Source of the DNA: Bacteroidales bacterium
GTDB lineage: Bacteria > Bacteroidota > Bacteroidia > Bacteroidales > Marinilabiliaceae
DNA: 64,000 nt
NCBI GenBank assembly: GCA_024401295.1
Contig: JAKSLG010000005.1
Location: forward strand, 62,001 to 126,000
Direction: 5' to 3'
Shown in pieces: positions 15,502 to 23,553 of the stretch; position 1 is the first letter of the stretch; each line of letters opens with the position of its first letter. The notes beneath the pieces were generated by a model. The model was given only the letters and a program-made list of their open reading frames with translations. It was not told where the DNA came from and did not search any database. The translations under genes were made by a program, and so were the position numbers.

Positions 15502-16650
15502 TTAGAAAGTTATGTATTTATATATTACTTCAATCGTATTCTTCTTGGTAGGGTCAAATGGTCCGACAAGGAAGTTTTTGCCATTTTTGAACTCACTTTT
15601 CTCAATCTTTACCTCTTTGTCATACTCTTCATCGAGCGTAACTTCAAAAAACAAATGGATGTAACTGTTTGAAGCAGTAAATCGTGTGCCTGCAGGTTGT
15701 GTAAAATGTATATTAGTTCCAGCTGTATATAACTTTGTGTCTGGATACAATTTAACATACTCACTCTCACTTAAGGTTTGTATACCCGAATTGTTTCTCA
15801 ATGCGTACAAATCATCCGCACTCTTCAAAGTGTAATTATAGTCGCCATTATATGCTACTCGTGTTGAGACTTTCGCCCAATCGCTTGCTGGCAATATCAT
15901 AAATATTTCCTTTTTTACCTTCTTTGTAGCTGGAGTGTAGTAGCTTCCCGAATACTTATCAACGATAACTCCATTTAGCTTTATATCCTCAACTCCTTTG
16001 CCAGCCTTGGTATTCCATGACATATATACAGGAGCGTATGCAGGGACATTTAGCTCTACTGTTGGATGCTCTGCATCTATTCTCTGTCCGTTGATCTCTA
16101 CCCAGCCACCAGGTGCCACATTCAGGTTTTCCATAGAAACTGTAATAGGTGTGACAGCCATAGATTTTATCACGTTGAGCTCATCCTCTGTCAGCTTCGC
16201 TGCTGCCGAAGTCTGAAAATCCTCCGACTTGTTGGCATATACTGCGTATGGTACGGCATATCCTATCTGCGTTGTGCCCGAGATGGTGTAGTCTGTGCCA
16301 CCCTTAGGGTCGATTTCCATGGTCATAGGAATCTTGAAGTTGTGAGCCACTTTGTCGAATGGGAACTCGCCGAAGTTAGCGACCTTGTTGTTGGCTGTTG
16401 CCGTGCCGTCCATACCGAGGCGGATTAGGACAACACCGTTAGCATCGGTCTGGGCAGTACCTTCACGCTCGATGATTGCGTTGTCGGCGCCGATGCAGCT
16501 GATCTTGTACTTGAATCCGACAGTAGTGTTGGCGATGAGTTCGCCGCTTGCATCACGAAGTTCTGCCTGGAAAAGCGATGCAGCAAGTCCCTGTGCCATG
16601 GCAGCGATGCCGCATGTCATGAGGGCAATTAGTGTGAATATCTTCTTCAT
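15502..16650 (-). CDS. Secreted protein with a Bacteroidetes fibre-type N-terminal domain
   Basis: The protein has 382 residues and a signal peptide ending AAMAQ. Residues about 22-145 fit a domain often found at the start of Bacteroidetes tail-fibre-like and collagen-like secreted proteins: FQAELRDASGELIANTTVGF, EREGTAQTDANGVVLIRLG, PKGGTDYTISGTTQIGYAVPYAVYA. The C-terminal part (about 160-382) is not recognised and has no evident sorting tail. The gene follows the T9SS-tailed gene by 32 bp and is very likely cotranscribed, which suggests the two surface proteins act together. Function is unknown. Confidence 0.8.
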   Translation of the reverse strand: MKKIFTLIALMTCGIAAMAQGLAASLFQAELRDASGELIANTTVGFKYKISCIGADNAIIEREGTAQTDANGVVLIRLGMDGTATANNKVANFGEFPFDKVAHNFKIPMTMEIDPKGGTDYTISGTTQIGYAVPYAVYANKSEDFQTSAAAKLTEDELNVIKSMAVTPITVSMENLNVAPGGWVEINGQRIDAEHPTVELNVPAYAPVYMSWNTKAGKGVEDIKLNGVIVDKYSGSYYTPATKKVKKEIFMILPASDWAKVSTRVAYNGDYNYTLKSADDLYALRNNSGIQTLSESEYVKLYPDTKLYTAGTNIHFTQPAGTRFTASNSYIHLFFEVTLDEEYDKEVKIEKSEFKNGKNFLVGPFDPTKKNTIEVIYKYITF

Positions 16651-16682
16651 GTTATTCTTGTTATTAATTGTTTCTGATTTGG

Positions 16683-17120
16683 TTATTTAACGATGATCTT
16701 GCGTGCCATGACAACCTTGCCCTGACGTGAGAGCGAGACGACGTAGATGCCGCTGTTGAGGCTGAGGGCGATGCCTTTTGTGGAGTTTTGCATGACCACT
16801 AGCCTACCCTGCATGTCGTAGATGTGGCAAGTGTATTCGCCCTGAGCATCCACCTCGATGCTGCCCTTGCGGATGCTGATGGCCACGTCTTCGAGATCGT
16901 CCTCGTCGAGAGCCGTCACCACGTCGGGTGGCAGAGCCATAATGTTGATTGACTGCGTGGTCATCGAGCCGCCTTCGCTCATAGCCGACAAGCCAAAAGC
17001 GCCAATAGTGGCATTACCCGAACCACCCGTGCCGCTAAGCGTCATGTGGGCCGTTCCGACAGATTGCCCCCATGCTGTCACGCCCATGAAGAGCGCAAGC
17101 ATTAGTAACAGATGTTTCAT
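16683..17120 (-). CDS. Short secreted protein with a T9SS type A sorting domain
   Basis: From MKHLLLML the product has 145 residues with a signal peptide ending AWGQ. A short Gly/Ser-rich stretch follows, and the C-terminal 70 residues fit a type A sorting domain of the type IX secretion system: CHIYDMQGRLVVMQN, LNSGIYVVSLSRQGKVVMARKIIVK. Such tails send proteins across the outer membrane. The passenger is only about 50 residues, unusually small. I rejected the upstream ATG at 17192 because its codons fall in a leader hairpin and it lacks a signal peptide there. It is the first gene of a two-gene unit with the gene ending at 15502. Confidence 0.78.
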   Translation of the reverse strand: MKHLLLMLALFMGVTAWGQSVGTAHMTLSGTGGSGNATIGAFGLSAMSEGGSMTTQSINIMALPPDVVTALDEDDLEDVAISIRKGSIEVDAQGEYTCHIYDMQGRLVVMQNSTKGIALSLNSGIYVVSLSRQGKVVMARKIIVK

Positions 17121-17164
17121 GATGTCTGTATGTTTAGAATTATTTGTTTGCTGAGAGAAAGAAA

Positions 17165-17204
17165 AGCCTCCCGACAATGCCGAAAAAGACATCGTCGGAA
17201 GGCT
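17165..17204 (-). promoter_or_regulatory. Terminator-like hairpin in the leader of the T9SS-tail gene
   Basis: AGCCTcCCGACaATG (17165-17179) pairs with CATcGTCGGaAGGCT (17190-17204) in a long stem. On the minus strand it is followed by TTTTCTTTCTC, before the start codon at 17120. It may work as a transcription attenuator. Confidence 0.55.
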
Positions 17205-17235
17205 ATATAATGCAGATATAGAGGCGGCTGATTCA

Positions 17236-17244
17236 CCCCCCCCC
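17236..17244. repeat. C9 homopolymer in the leader
   Basis: Nine consecutive C (G on the transcribed minus strand) lie between the likely promoter (17330-17337) and the gene starting at 17120. Such tracts can change length by slippage. Confidence 0.7.
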
Positions 17245-17329
17245 TATAACACTGAGTATCAATCTGTTATATGTATATACAATCCTTTTGGAACCCATTA
17301 TTGGATATAGCTGCATAAATCTTCGTAGG

Positions 17330-17337
17330 CAAATATA
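17330..17337 (-). promoter_or_regulatory. Likely -7 box of the T9SS-tail operon
   Basis: TATATTTG on the minus strand fits TAnnTTTG. It would give a leader of about 200 nt carrying the C9/G9 tract and the hairpin. Confidence 0.5.
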
Positions 17338-17468
17338 ATAATAATATTACAAACATATGACAATATGAAGTGTGAAATTTAAGGATTTGTTAGGATTTAT
17401 ATTTTCCAAGGTTGAAAATCATACAAGAAGAAATTTTGTCCTGTAGGATATATCAGGTCTAACGCACA

Positions 17469-17535
17469 CCCCCCGTTCGGCGTAGGCTCCAACCTACGTC
17501 GCAAATGGAAGCAAGGCTCCAGCCTTGCGCAAATA
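17469..17535. repeat. REP-like two-hairpin palindromic element
   Basis: C6, GTTCGG, then CGTAGG/CCTACG (17481-17498) and GCAAGGCT-CC-AGCCTTGC (17511-17528), ending in CAAATATA, which is a minus-strand TATATTTG box. The same order occurs at 18973-19040 and, inverted, at 44456-44530. Confidence 0.75.
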
Positions 17536-17648
17536 TAACAATGAATATGCTTTAAGCAAAAACTCACCTTCAAAAATGGCTTCAACGAAGCCATGAAAGT
17601 CGCCTTGAGCTGTTTGCGTTAAAAAAAATCGGTAAGATCAGCGTTAAG

Positions 17649-17685
17649 CACGGCAAATGTCTGAGCGGAGCGAGTTTTTGCCGTG
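17649..17685. other. Perfect 9-bp inverted repeat in the gene-free stretch
   Basis: CACGGCAAA (17649-17657) and TTTGCCGTG (17677-17685) flank a 19-base spacer. GAGCGAGACGATTTTTTAGC follows closely. The gene-free stretch 17340-17859 otherwise holds palindromic units only; a minus-strand open frame across 17582-17863 is low-complexity and looks spurious. Confidence 0.5.
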
Positions 17686-17794
17686 TAGCTGAGCGAGACG
17701 ATTTTTTAGCGAGACAGCTCTCTGCGACGAGTTCTTCTCGCTTCCGTCTTCTGTCGGCACAGAAGATGGAAGACATGACCAAGTAAGAAAACGC

Positions 17795-17826
17795 ACCCGT
17801 TCGCCGCAGGCTCCAGCTTTGCGTAA
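17795..17826. repeat. Partial REP-like unit
   Basis: CCCGTTCGCCGCAGGCTCCA (from 17796) and GCTTTGCG resemble the palindromic family at 17469 and 18973, but the second hairpin is lost. Confidence 0.5.
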
Positions 17827-17859
17827 GGAGGAATAGGAGTAGTATGTGGAGGATGTGGG

Positions 17860-18879
17860 TCATTCTACTACCTTATCCAACACAAACGCTCTCTCAAGCT
17901 TCCTATTGTTAGAAGTCCATGTGCCTTCCATCTTTCCTGTGTTACGTACCAATCTACAATAAAACTTGCCATTCCATTCTTTGTCTGTTGGTTGCTCTGT
18001 CACAGTAAAACAGACATAAGGACCTTCTACCTGTTGATACTCATCGCCATAGAAAGTAATACGCTTTTCATCGGGTTGTCCCTCAAACTTGCTGAATCCA
18101 TTTATCTCAAATTCATTGGCATCAATTGTTATCTCTATTGTCTTTTCGCCAAACTGGCCTCTCCACTTTCCTGTTATGGCTTCATACCATTCATCTTTAT
18201 ATTCCATTGGCAAAACTTCTTTCAATACAGAAACTAGTTGCTGTACTTCGGGAATTTGACATGGCGACCATTTGTCTATCAGAAATTGTATTATGCGACG
18301 GTCGATTTCACGATTCGCGTCATCCTTTCCCACAAAATATATACTACCTTCTGCAATATCCTCAAGCGCATATTCCCATTGCTTGCCATTTTCTGACAGA
18401 ATTGTCTGCCTGATTTCTGTCTCACTTGCAAAAACCAAAGCGGCTTTAAACATACTGTATGAATCTGGAGGATACTCACCAAAAGGACAAACATCACATA
18501 CAGAAAACAATTCTATCCAATCAACATTAGGGGCAATCGCCTTTCTACTATGTAGTTCAGAAATAATCTTATCTATTTTCGAGGCGTTATATACGTTTCG
18601 TCTCTTGTTTAGACTGTCTACCATAGCATTTACACCCATATCATACAAGTATCGATATCCTAAATGGCTCTGTCTATCTTTGTCTGATAGATTAACGTAA
18701 TGTTTACTAATAATTGTAGTATCAATCTCATATATTGCCAATACTTCGTCAACCATAAAGGGTAATTCAATGTAGCTCACTGAAAGACGACTAGCTTCTA
18801 ATATATCCGAGTTTGTGTTTTGTGCAAATGCAGTACACCAACAAGACATAATCCAATAAACTATAATCAACCTTTTCAT
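17860..18879 (-). CDS. Secreted protein of unknown function
   Basis: The product has 339 residues with a signal peptide ending TAFAQ. I recognise no family. The N-terminal two thirds look helical, with charged helices around SDKDRQSHLGYRYLYDMG. The last 110 residues look like a small beta-barrel or lipocalin-like domain (ITGKWRGQFGEKTIEITI, WNGKFYCRLVRNTGKMEGTW). Two clustered Cys (CDVCPFG) are present near the middle. Its base composition is more A/T-rich than the core genes, and palindromic repeats flank it on both sides, so it belongs to the accessory stretch. It has no obvious operon partner. Confidence 0.65.
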   Translation of the reverse strand: MKRLIIVYWIMSCWCTAFAQNTNSDILEASRLSVSYIELPFMVDEVLAIYEIDTTIISKHYVNLSDKDRQSHLGYRYLYDMGVNAMVDSLNKRRNVYNASKIDKIISELHSRKAIAPNVDWIELFSVCDVCPFGEYPPDSYSMFKAALVFASETEIRQTILSENGKQWEYALEDIAEGSIYFVGKDDANREIDRRIIQFLIDKWSPCQIPEVQQLVSVLKEVLPMEYKDEWYEAITGKWRGQFGEKTIEITIDANEFEINGFSKFEGQPDEKRITFYGDEYQQVEGPYVCFTVTEQPTDKEWNGKFYCRLVRNTGKMEGTWTSNNRKLERAFVLDKVVE

Positions 18880-19351
18880 TTTGAAGTAGTGTTAGTTATA
18901 ATAATCTTGTGAACAATTTTATTTTTATTTAAAATTGGATTTCGGTTCATTATTTCAACCTCTCGTTGTTATCCCCCCGTTCGGCGTAGGCTCCAGCCTA
19001 CGTCGCAGCTAGAAGCAAGGCTCCCGCTTTGCACAAATATAGTGCATTTCTTATCCATCTCCATTATCATCCAGCCTTTTATTAGGAATTTTCTCTTTCC
19101 CTTGGTGGGCCTTGAGCGTCTCCAAGATCTCTTAAGACGGATTGACTAAACAAATATGTTTATCGATTGACGCAATCTCCATCTGCCGAGGCAGGTCGAA
19201 GATGCGGAGCAGCATACCCCGAAAATGGCTTAAATGTGGCAAAAATGGCAAAAAAACGGCATTTTTTACCTCTAAAAACGCCGTAAGACTCTGATAATCT
19301 ATCGTTAAGCTCCATGGATATTCCCCGATGACACCAAGATGATTCCGATTA

Positions 19352-19395
19352 AAGTCCGTTTCACCTCCGTTTCAGGTCCGTTTCAAGTCCGTTTG
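19352..19395 (+). promoter_or_regulatory. Four 11-bp iterons upstream of a promoter
   Basis: AAGTCCGTTTC, ACCTCCGTTTC, AGGTCCGTTTC and AAGTCCGTTTG follow one another without gaps. An inverted half (TTAATCGGACTT) follows at once, and GAAACGGAT lies nearer the promoter. One-turn spacing suggests a protein bound repeatedly on one DNA face. The same array is at 44110-44150. Confidence 0.75.
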
Positions 19396-19409
19396 TTAAT
19401 CGGACTTGT

Positions 19410-19441
19410 TTTGTATGTGAAACGGATATTTTATATCTTTG
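19410..19441 (+). promoter_or_regulatory. Promoter inside the long repeat
   Basis: TTTG (19410-19413), a 20-bp spacer and TATCTTTG (19434-19441) drive the gene at 19519. The inverted copy has TGTCTTTG here, which breaks the second base of the box. Confidence 0.75.
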
Positions 19442-19518
19442 TATCGGAGTTATCTGAGAGTCTTAAGGGACTCTCAATGAACTCTCGTGAATAAACAAGG
19501 AGATTTAAATAGCAGTCT

Positions 19519-20364
19519 ATGGCAAGAATAACAGGAAATAACATCATGAGCGGCGCGATCGGTCAGATTGTCGTGCGCAACTATAATGGCATGCAGGTGG
19601 CAAGCATGAAGCCATCTCGCGTCCACAATCCACGTTCGGTGAAGCAGCAGGAACAGCGATGCCGCTTCAAGAACATAATTGCCATGTATCAGAGCATGAA
19701 GGAGGTGCTGAGAGATGCCTTTCAGGACAAGACCGGCAAACAGAGCGACTATAACAGGTTCCAAGGCGTCAACCTGTCGCAGAAGGCCGTTTACATGAAG
19801 GAGTGTGAGAGCATACATGCGGTTGTTGCGCCATACGTGGTTTCGCAGGGATCGCTCATCAGCATCAACAATGCTATCGGTGACGACGGATTGCTGCATA
19901 GCAACATACGCCTGGGCGATCTTTCTGTGGAACGCACGACAACGGTTGGCGAGCTTTCGAGAGCCATCATCGGCAATAATGAAGGATGGTATGAGGGCGA
20001 CGAGCTGTGGTTCGTAGCCAGCCTGCAGACGGGCGACGGCAATACGAGGACGCCTTATCCGGATGTGTTCTGCATAGCCATGGTCATAACCCTTGACAAG
20101 GGCAACGAGGAGCCGCTGGAGAAGATGTATGATGGCTACAACTGCTGGACCTGCGACATGATGACGGACGAGGACGGATGTCTCTGCCATACGATTGCGG
20201 AACGTGGCGGATATACGTTCGAACATCGCCGCAGGAGCATCGACAAGGTGCTTGTCTCGACGCAATCGCTCGTTGTCAAGAATGACATCTTTGACAGATA
20301 TAACAGCGAGGAGGCCAGGCAGCGTGCCATTGAGAGCTGGCAGGCGAAGAAGAGGAAGAGATGA
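19519..20364 (+). CDS. DUF6266-like protein of unknown function
   Basis: The product has 281 residues with no signal peptide. The N-terminus MARITGNNIMSGAIGQIVVR with SVKQQEQRCRFKNI, SDYNRFQGVNLSQKAVY and a repeated beta-rich C-terminal half resembles DUF6266, a Bacteroidetes family often present in several copies. The strongly basic tail (ESWQAKKRKR) is notable and could bind nucleic acid. It is transcribed from the promoter in the long repeat through a 5' leader of about 70 nt with a small hairpin. Function is unknown; family assignment is by memory of motif pattern only. Confidence 0.7.
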   Translation: MARITGNNIMSGAIGQIVVRNYNGMQVASMKPSRVHNPRSVKQQEQRCRFKNIIAMYQSMKEVLRDAFQDKTGKQSDYNRFQGVNLSQKAVYMKECESIHAVVAPYVVSQGSLISINNAIGDDGLLHSNIRLGDLSVERTTTVGELSRAIIGNNEGWYEGDELWFVASLQTGDGNTRTPYPDVFCIAMVITLDKGNEEPLEKMYDGYNCWTCDMMTDEDGCLCHTIAERGGYTFEHRRRSIDKVLVSTQSLVVKNDIFDRYNSEEARQRAIESWQAKKRKR

Positions 20365-20463
20365 GATTGGCCAGAGAGAATATGCGCATGACGGCGAATA
20401 GATAAAATTCTTTAATTTTTGTCTGCGCGGGAAATAGCATCTACAATATAAGCAAAAAGTTGT

Positions 20464-20471
20464 TATTTTTG
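20464..20471 (+). promoter_or_regulatory. -7 box of the corA operon
   Basis: TATTTTTG fits TAnnTTTG. The predicted start near 20477 gives a leader of about 115 nt before corA. Confidence 0.55.
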
Positions 20472-20500
20472 CATCCGCAAAATAAAACCGAAACAGAATT

Positions 20501-20533
20501 ATGGACGACTATCATCCGGAAACTATAGTGTAG
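20501..20533 (+). CDS. Possible leader peptide before corA (10 aa)
   Basis: ATG at 20501 opens a 10-codon frame (MDDYHPETIV, stop TAG 20531) about 24 nt after the expected transcript start. It is rich in acidic residues and has a Pro near the N-terminus, as in the MgtL leader peptide that senses low magnesium. A hairpin (GGACGC at 20538-20543, GCGTCC at 20555-20560) follows five bases after its stop. That it is translated or regulatory is an inference. Confidence 0.4.
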   Translation: MDDYHPETIV

Positions 20534-20591
20534 GGCAGGACGCACATTGTCTGCGCGTCCGAAGTTCTTGCTATGAAACAAACGACAGACA

Positions 20592-21524
20592 ATGATTACA
20601 TTCTACATCAACACTAGCACCGGATTTGAGGTGACTGACAAGTGGGAGTCGGGCTGCTGGACAAGCATCGAGTGTCCGACGGCAGAAGAACAGAATTTCC
20701 TTCTTTCGGGTCTTGAAGTGCCTGAAAGCTTCCTTTCCGATATTGACGATAACGACGAGAGGCCACGCCGCGAAGAAGAGGACGGCTGGCAGCTGATCGT
20801 CATCCGTGTGCCGTACAGGAAGAATTCGCAGAGCCGCATTGACTACATAACGGTGCCTCTGGGCATAATCATAAAGGACGACGTCTGCGTAACCATCTGC
20901 AACTACAAGCTTGACATCATCGACGATTTTGCCGTCTATAGCATCCGCAAGCAGATAACGACAGCCAACCCATACGAGCTCGTCATGCGCCTCATGCTCT
21001 CGACATCGGTTTGGTATCTTAAATATCTGAAGCACATCAACATACACATGATGCAGGTTCAGAACGAGCTGCAGCAGTCGGTGCGCAACAAGGAGATTGT
21101 CGAGCTGCAGCGCATCGACAATTCGCTTGTCTATTTTGTCACATCGCTCAAGGGCAATGACGTGCTGTTCTACCGCATGGCGCATACGAAGTCGATATGC
21201 GACATATGCGATGACGAGCTCATCGAGGATGTCGAGATCGAGCTCAAGCAGGCCGAAGAGACCACGAATATCTATCGAAACATAAACCATAGCCTTGCCA
21301 ACAGTTATTCATCGATCATCTCGAACAACATCAACTCGACGATGAAGAAACTGACGAGTGTGACCATCATTTTGATGCTCCCAACACTTGTGGCTTCCAT
21401 TTTCGGCATGAACGTACCGAACTATCTTGAAGAGGATCCTTTTGCTCTGGCCTACATCATCGGAGCATCGATCCTTTCGAGCATCGTTCTTTATGTCTTC
21501 ATGAAGAAACGCGACTTTTTCTAG
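20592..21524 (+). CDS. corA: CorA-family magnesium/divalent cation channel
   Basis: CorA proteins form pentameric inner-membrane channels for Mg2+ and related ions. The product has 310 residues. The cytoplasmic funnel domain spans about 1-245, followed by two C-terminal membrane helices (about 253-270 and 286-305). The signature GMN is in ASIFGMNVPN (272-274). The C-terminus KKRDFF is the basic cytoplasmic end. It is first in a tight operon with the EamA exporter (3 bp gap) and the TPR protein. A leader of about 115 nt with a small open frame and a hairpin precedes it and may regulate it. Confidence 0.95.
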   Translation: MITFYINTSTGFEVTDKWESGCWTSIECPTAEEQNFLLSGLEVPESFLSDIDDNDERPRREEEDGWQLIVIRVPYRKNSQSRIDYITVPLGIIIKDDVCVTICNYKLDIIDDFAVYSIRKQITTANPYELVMRLMLSTSVWYLKYLKHINIHMMQVQNELQQSVRNKEIVELQRIDNSLVYFVTSLKGNDVLFYRMAHTKSICDICDDELIEDVEIELKQAEETTNIYRNINHSLANSYSSIISNNINSTMKKLTSVTIILMLPTLVASIFGMNVPNYLEEDPFALAYIIGASILSSIVLYVFMKKRDFF

Positions 21525-21527
21525 CAG

Positions 21528-22475
21528 ATGTCCAGTTCAAGACCGACCTATCAGGGCCACATACTTATGCTTGTGGCCAACATGCTGTGGGGCCTCATGG
21601 CTCCCATCTCGAAAGATTCGCTCAGCTATTTTGCCGAACATGACATCTCGGCGTTCACGCTGGCAGCATTTCGCATGATTGGTGCGGCCATATCGTTCTG
21701 GATTCTGTCGGCCTTCCTTCCGACGGAGAAGACGACACGCTCGGACAGGGGCAAGCTGTTCATTGCGGGCATGCTGTCGATAGTCTTCAACCAGTGTCTG
21801 TTCATCGTGGGCATCTCGTTCACCACGCCGATCGACGCGTCGGTCGTCACGACGATGCTGCCGATAGCGACGATGATTCTTGCCGCGATCGTGCTGCATG
21901 AACCGATAACAGGATTGAAAGCCATCGGCGTATTGCTGGGCATGGCCGGCGCCGTGCTGCTCATCCTCGGCAACGGGCAAGGCCTGAGTCTGGAACGCGA
22001 CAACCTCATCGGCGACATGATGTGCCTCATTGCACAATTCAGCTTTGCGACATATCTGGTATTCTTCAAGAACTTCATCGGACGATTTGCTCCGGTGACG
22101 CTCATGAAATGGATGTTCCTCTGGTCGGCCATTGTGATTGTTCCATTTGCAGCGCCAAGCATAATGTCGATAGACTATTCGGCAATGCCTGTCAAAGTCA
22201 TCCTGGAGATATGCTACACGGTCTTCATCGGAACATTCTTCACCTACATGCTCGTCCCGACGGCTCAGAAGGTGCTACGTCCGACAGTCGTCTCGATGTA
22301 TAACTACGTTCAGCCAGTCATGTCAACAGCCGTCTCGCTCCTATGGGGCATGACGACCTTCGGCCTTGTCAAAGGCATTGTCATAGGTCTCGTCTTTGCC
22401 GGCGTATATATCGTTACGCAGAGCAAATCGCGCAAGCAGATGGAGGCCGAGAAACTTCAAAACACTAAAGCATGA
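21528..22475 (+). CDS. EamA-family drug/metabolite transporter
   Basis: This inner-membrane permease of 315 residues has about ten hydrophobic helices in two EamA repeats (about 8-145 and 160-300). The N-terminal repeat begins MLVANMLWGLMAPISK, and the second carries FATYLVFFKNFIGRF and PVMSTAVSLLWGMTTFG. Substrate is not predictable; members export amino acids, nucleobases and other metabolites. It starts 3 bp after corA and ends in an ATGA overlap with the TPR protein gene. Confidence 0.9.
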   Translation: MSSSRPTYQGHILMLVANMLWGLMAPISKDSLSYFAEHDISAFTLAAFRMIGAAISFWILSAFLPTEKTTRSDRGKLFIAGMLSIVFNQCLFIVGISFTTPIDASVVTTMLPIATMILAAIVLHEPITGLKAIGVLLGMAGAVLLILGNGQGLSLERDNLIGDMMCLIAQFSFATYLVFFKNFIGRFAPVTLMKWMFLWSAIVIVPFAAPSIMSIDYSAMPVKVILEICYTVFIGTFFTYMLVPTAQKVLRPTVVSMYNYVQPVMSTAVSLLWGMTTFGLVKGIVIGLVFAGVYIVTQSKSRKQMEAEKLQNTKA

Positions 22476-23449
22476 GAAAGATCACAACCGCACTTCTGTT
22501 ACTCATTGCGACACTCGTCGCAGCCCAGAGCACAACCCGCCAGGACTCTCTTCTCAACATAGGGCGCATGTGGCGCGACAACCACAACTTCGAGATGGCT
22601 ATCGACCAGTTCTTGAGAGCCGGTGGCGACGAAGCCGAATACGAGATGGCGCTGACACACTATTACATGGGGAAAATATCCATGGCGCTATCGGAGAGCA
22701 GAAGCATTGCAAAACGAGGCAACAACTTCAGCCTTGATGCGGAAGTGCTGACAGCACTATGTCGCGAAAGCCAAGGATTCGAGCGTGCTGCAATACGCAT
22801 CTACAAGAACGCTACAGCTCAGGGAAGTTCGAGAGCCGCATACCACTATGCTGCAATGCTGCTGCGCAAAGGTCACAGAGACGAAGCCGAACAATGGGCG
22901 CAAAAATCAATAATGCTCAACAAGAACAATGCCGACGCACACCTCTTGCTGGCCACCGTCATGACCGAGAAAAACGAACGATTCAAATCGATGATGCCGA
23001 TATACTACTTCCTTCTCATCAACAACGACGAAGAGAAGCAGCGCCTGGCATATCGCCAGCTGATATCGCTATGGCGAGAGAGTGCAAAAGCCATCAACCT
23101 CATCAAGACCATCAAGGTTCCTGATCCGTTCAACGACGCCATCAACAGACAGATTGAGCAATGGGCCACATCAGACTCAATTGCAAAGGTGCCAGCCAAA
23201 GAACAGATTACAATGCTATGCCAACAAACAGAAAGGCTCTTCAGATATCTGCTTGAAACATCGGAACTGAACCTCGACTTCTGGCAGGTGACATACACTG
23301 ATTTCTTCGTAAAATTCGTGACTCGCAACTTCGTAACTCCTTATGTCTATTACATTGCCGATGCAGAGCATCACGCCGACGTTTTGGTCTGGACAAGCAG
23401 CGAGACATACCTCTTCAACGAGTTCAGACTGTGGATGGAAGCACAATAA
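22472..23449 (+). CDS. Secreted TPR-repeat protein
   Basis: The product has 325 residues with a signal peptide ending LVAAQ. Residues about 25-170 form helical TPR-like repeats (HNFEMAIDQFLRAGGDEAEYEMALTHYYMG, GHRDEAEQWAQKSIMLNKNNADAHLLLA), so it probably acts as a periplasmic scaffold. The last third is helical and unrecognised. The start ATGA overlaps the stop of the transporter, which implies translational coupling in the corA operon. No partner is known. Confidence 0.8.
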   Translation: MRKITTALLLLIATLVAAQSTTRQDSLLNIGRMWRDNHNFEMAIDQFLRAGGDEAEYEMALTHYYMGKISMALSESRSIAKRGNNFSLDAEVLTALCRESQGFERAAIRIYKNATAQGSSRAAYHYAAMLLRKGHRDEAEQWAQKSIMLNKNNADAHLLLATVMTEKNERFKSMMPIYYFLLINNDEEKQRLAYRQLISLWRESAKAINLIKTIKVPDPFNDAINRQIEQWATSDSIAKVPAKEQITMLCQQTERLFRYLLETSELNLDFWQVTYTDFFVKFVTRNFVTPYVYYIADAEHHADVLVWTSSETYLFNEFRLWMEAQ

Positions 23450-23553
23450 ATAATTTATTTTCAAACAAAAAGAGATAAATATCGTATGATAGGTTAGATA
23501 TTGCAGGAAAGCATTGTCTAAATAAGAATAATATTTACCTAAAAGCTTGAATT

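Larger units (their letters stand above)
18973..19499 (+). repeat. Long repeat, left copy (inverted partner at 44002-44530)
   Basis: The sequence from the C6 run to TAAACAA is present in inverted orientation at 44002-44530, with about 11 mismatches by eye over 527 bp. Blocks 18979-19020 and 19031-19380 are identical. In order it holds a REP-like two-hairpin unit, about 310 bp without coding potential, four 11-bp iterons, a promoter, and a small hairpin GAGAGTC/GACTCTC (19456-19475). It ends about 20 bp before the ATG of the DUF6266-like gene. Confidence 0.93.

Noticed and set aside
17582..17863. 93-codon minus-strand frame in the gene-poor stretch
   Set aside because: It crosses palindromic units and hairpins, has biased composition and no recognisable domain.
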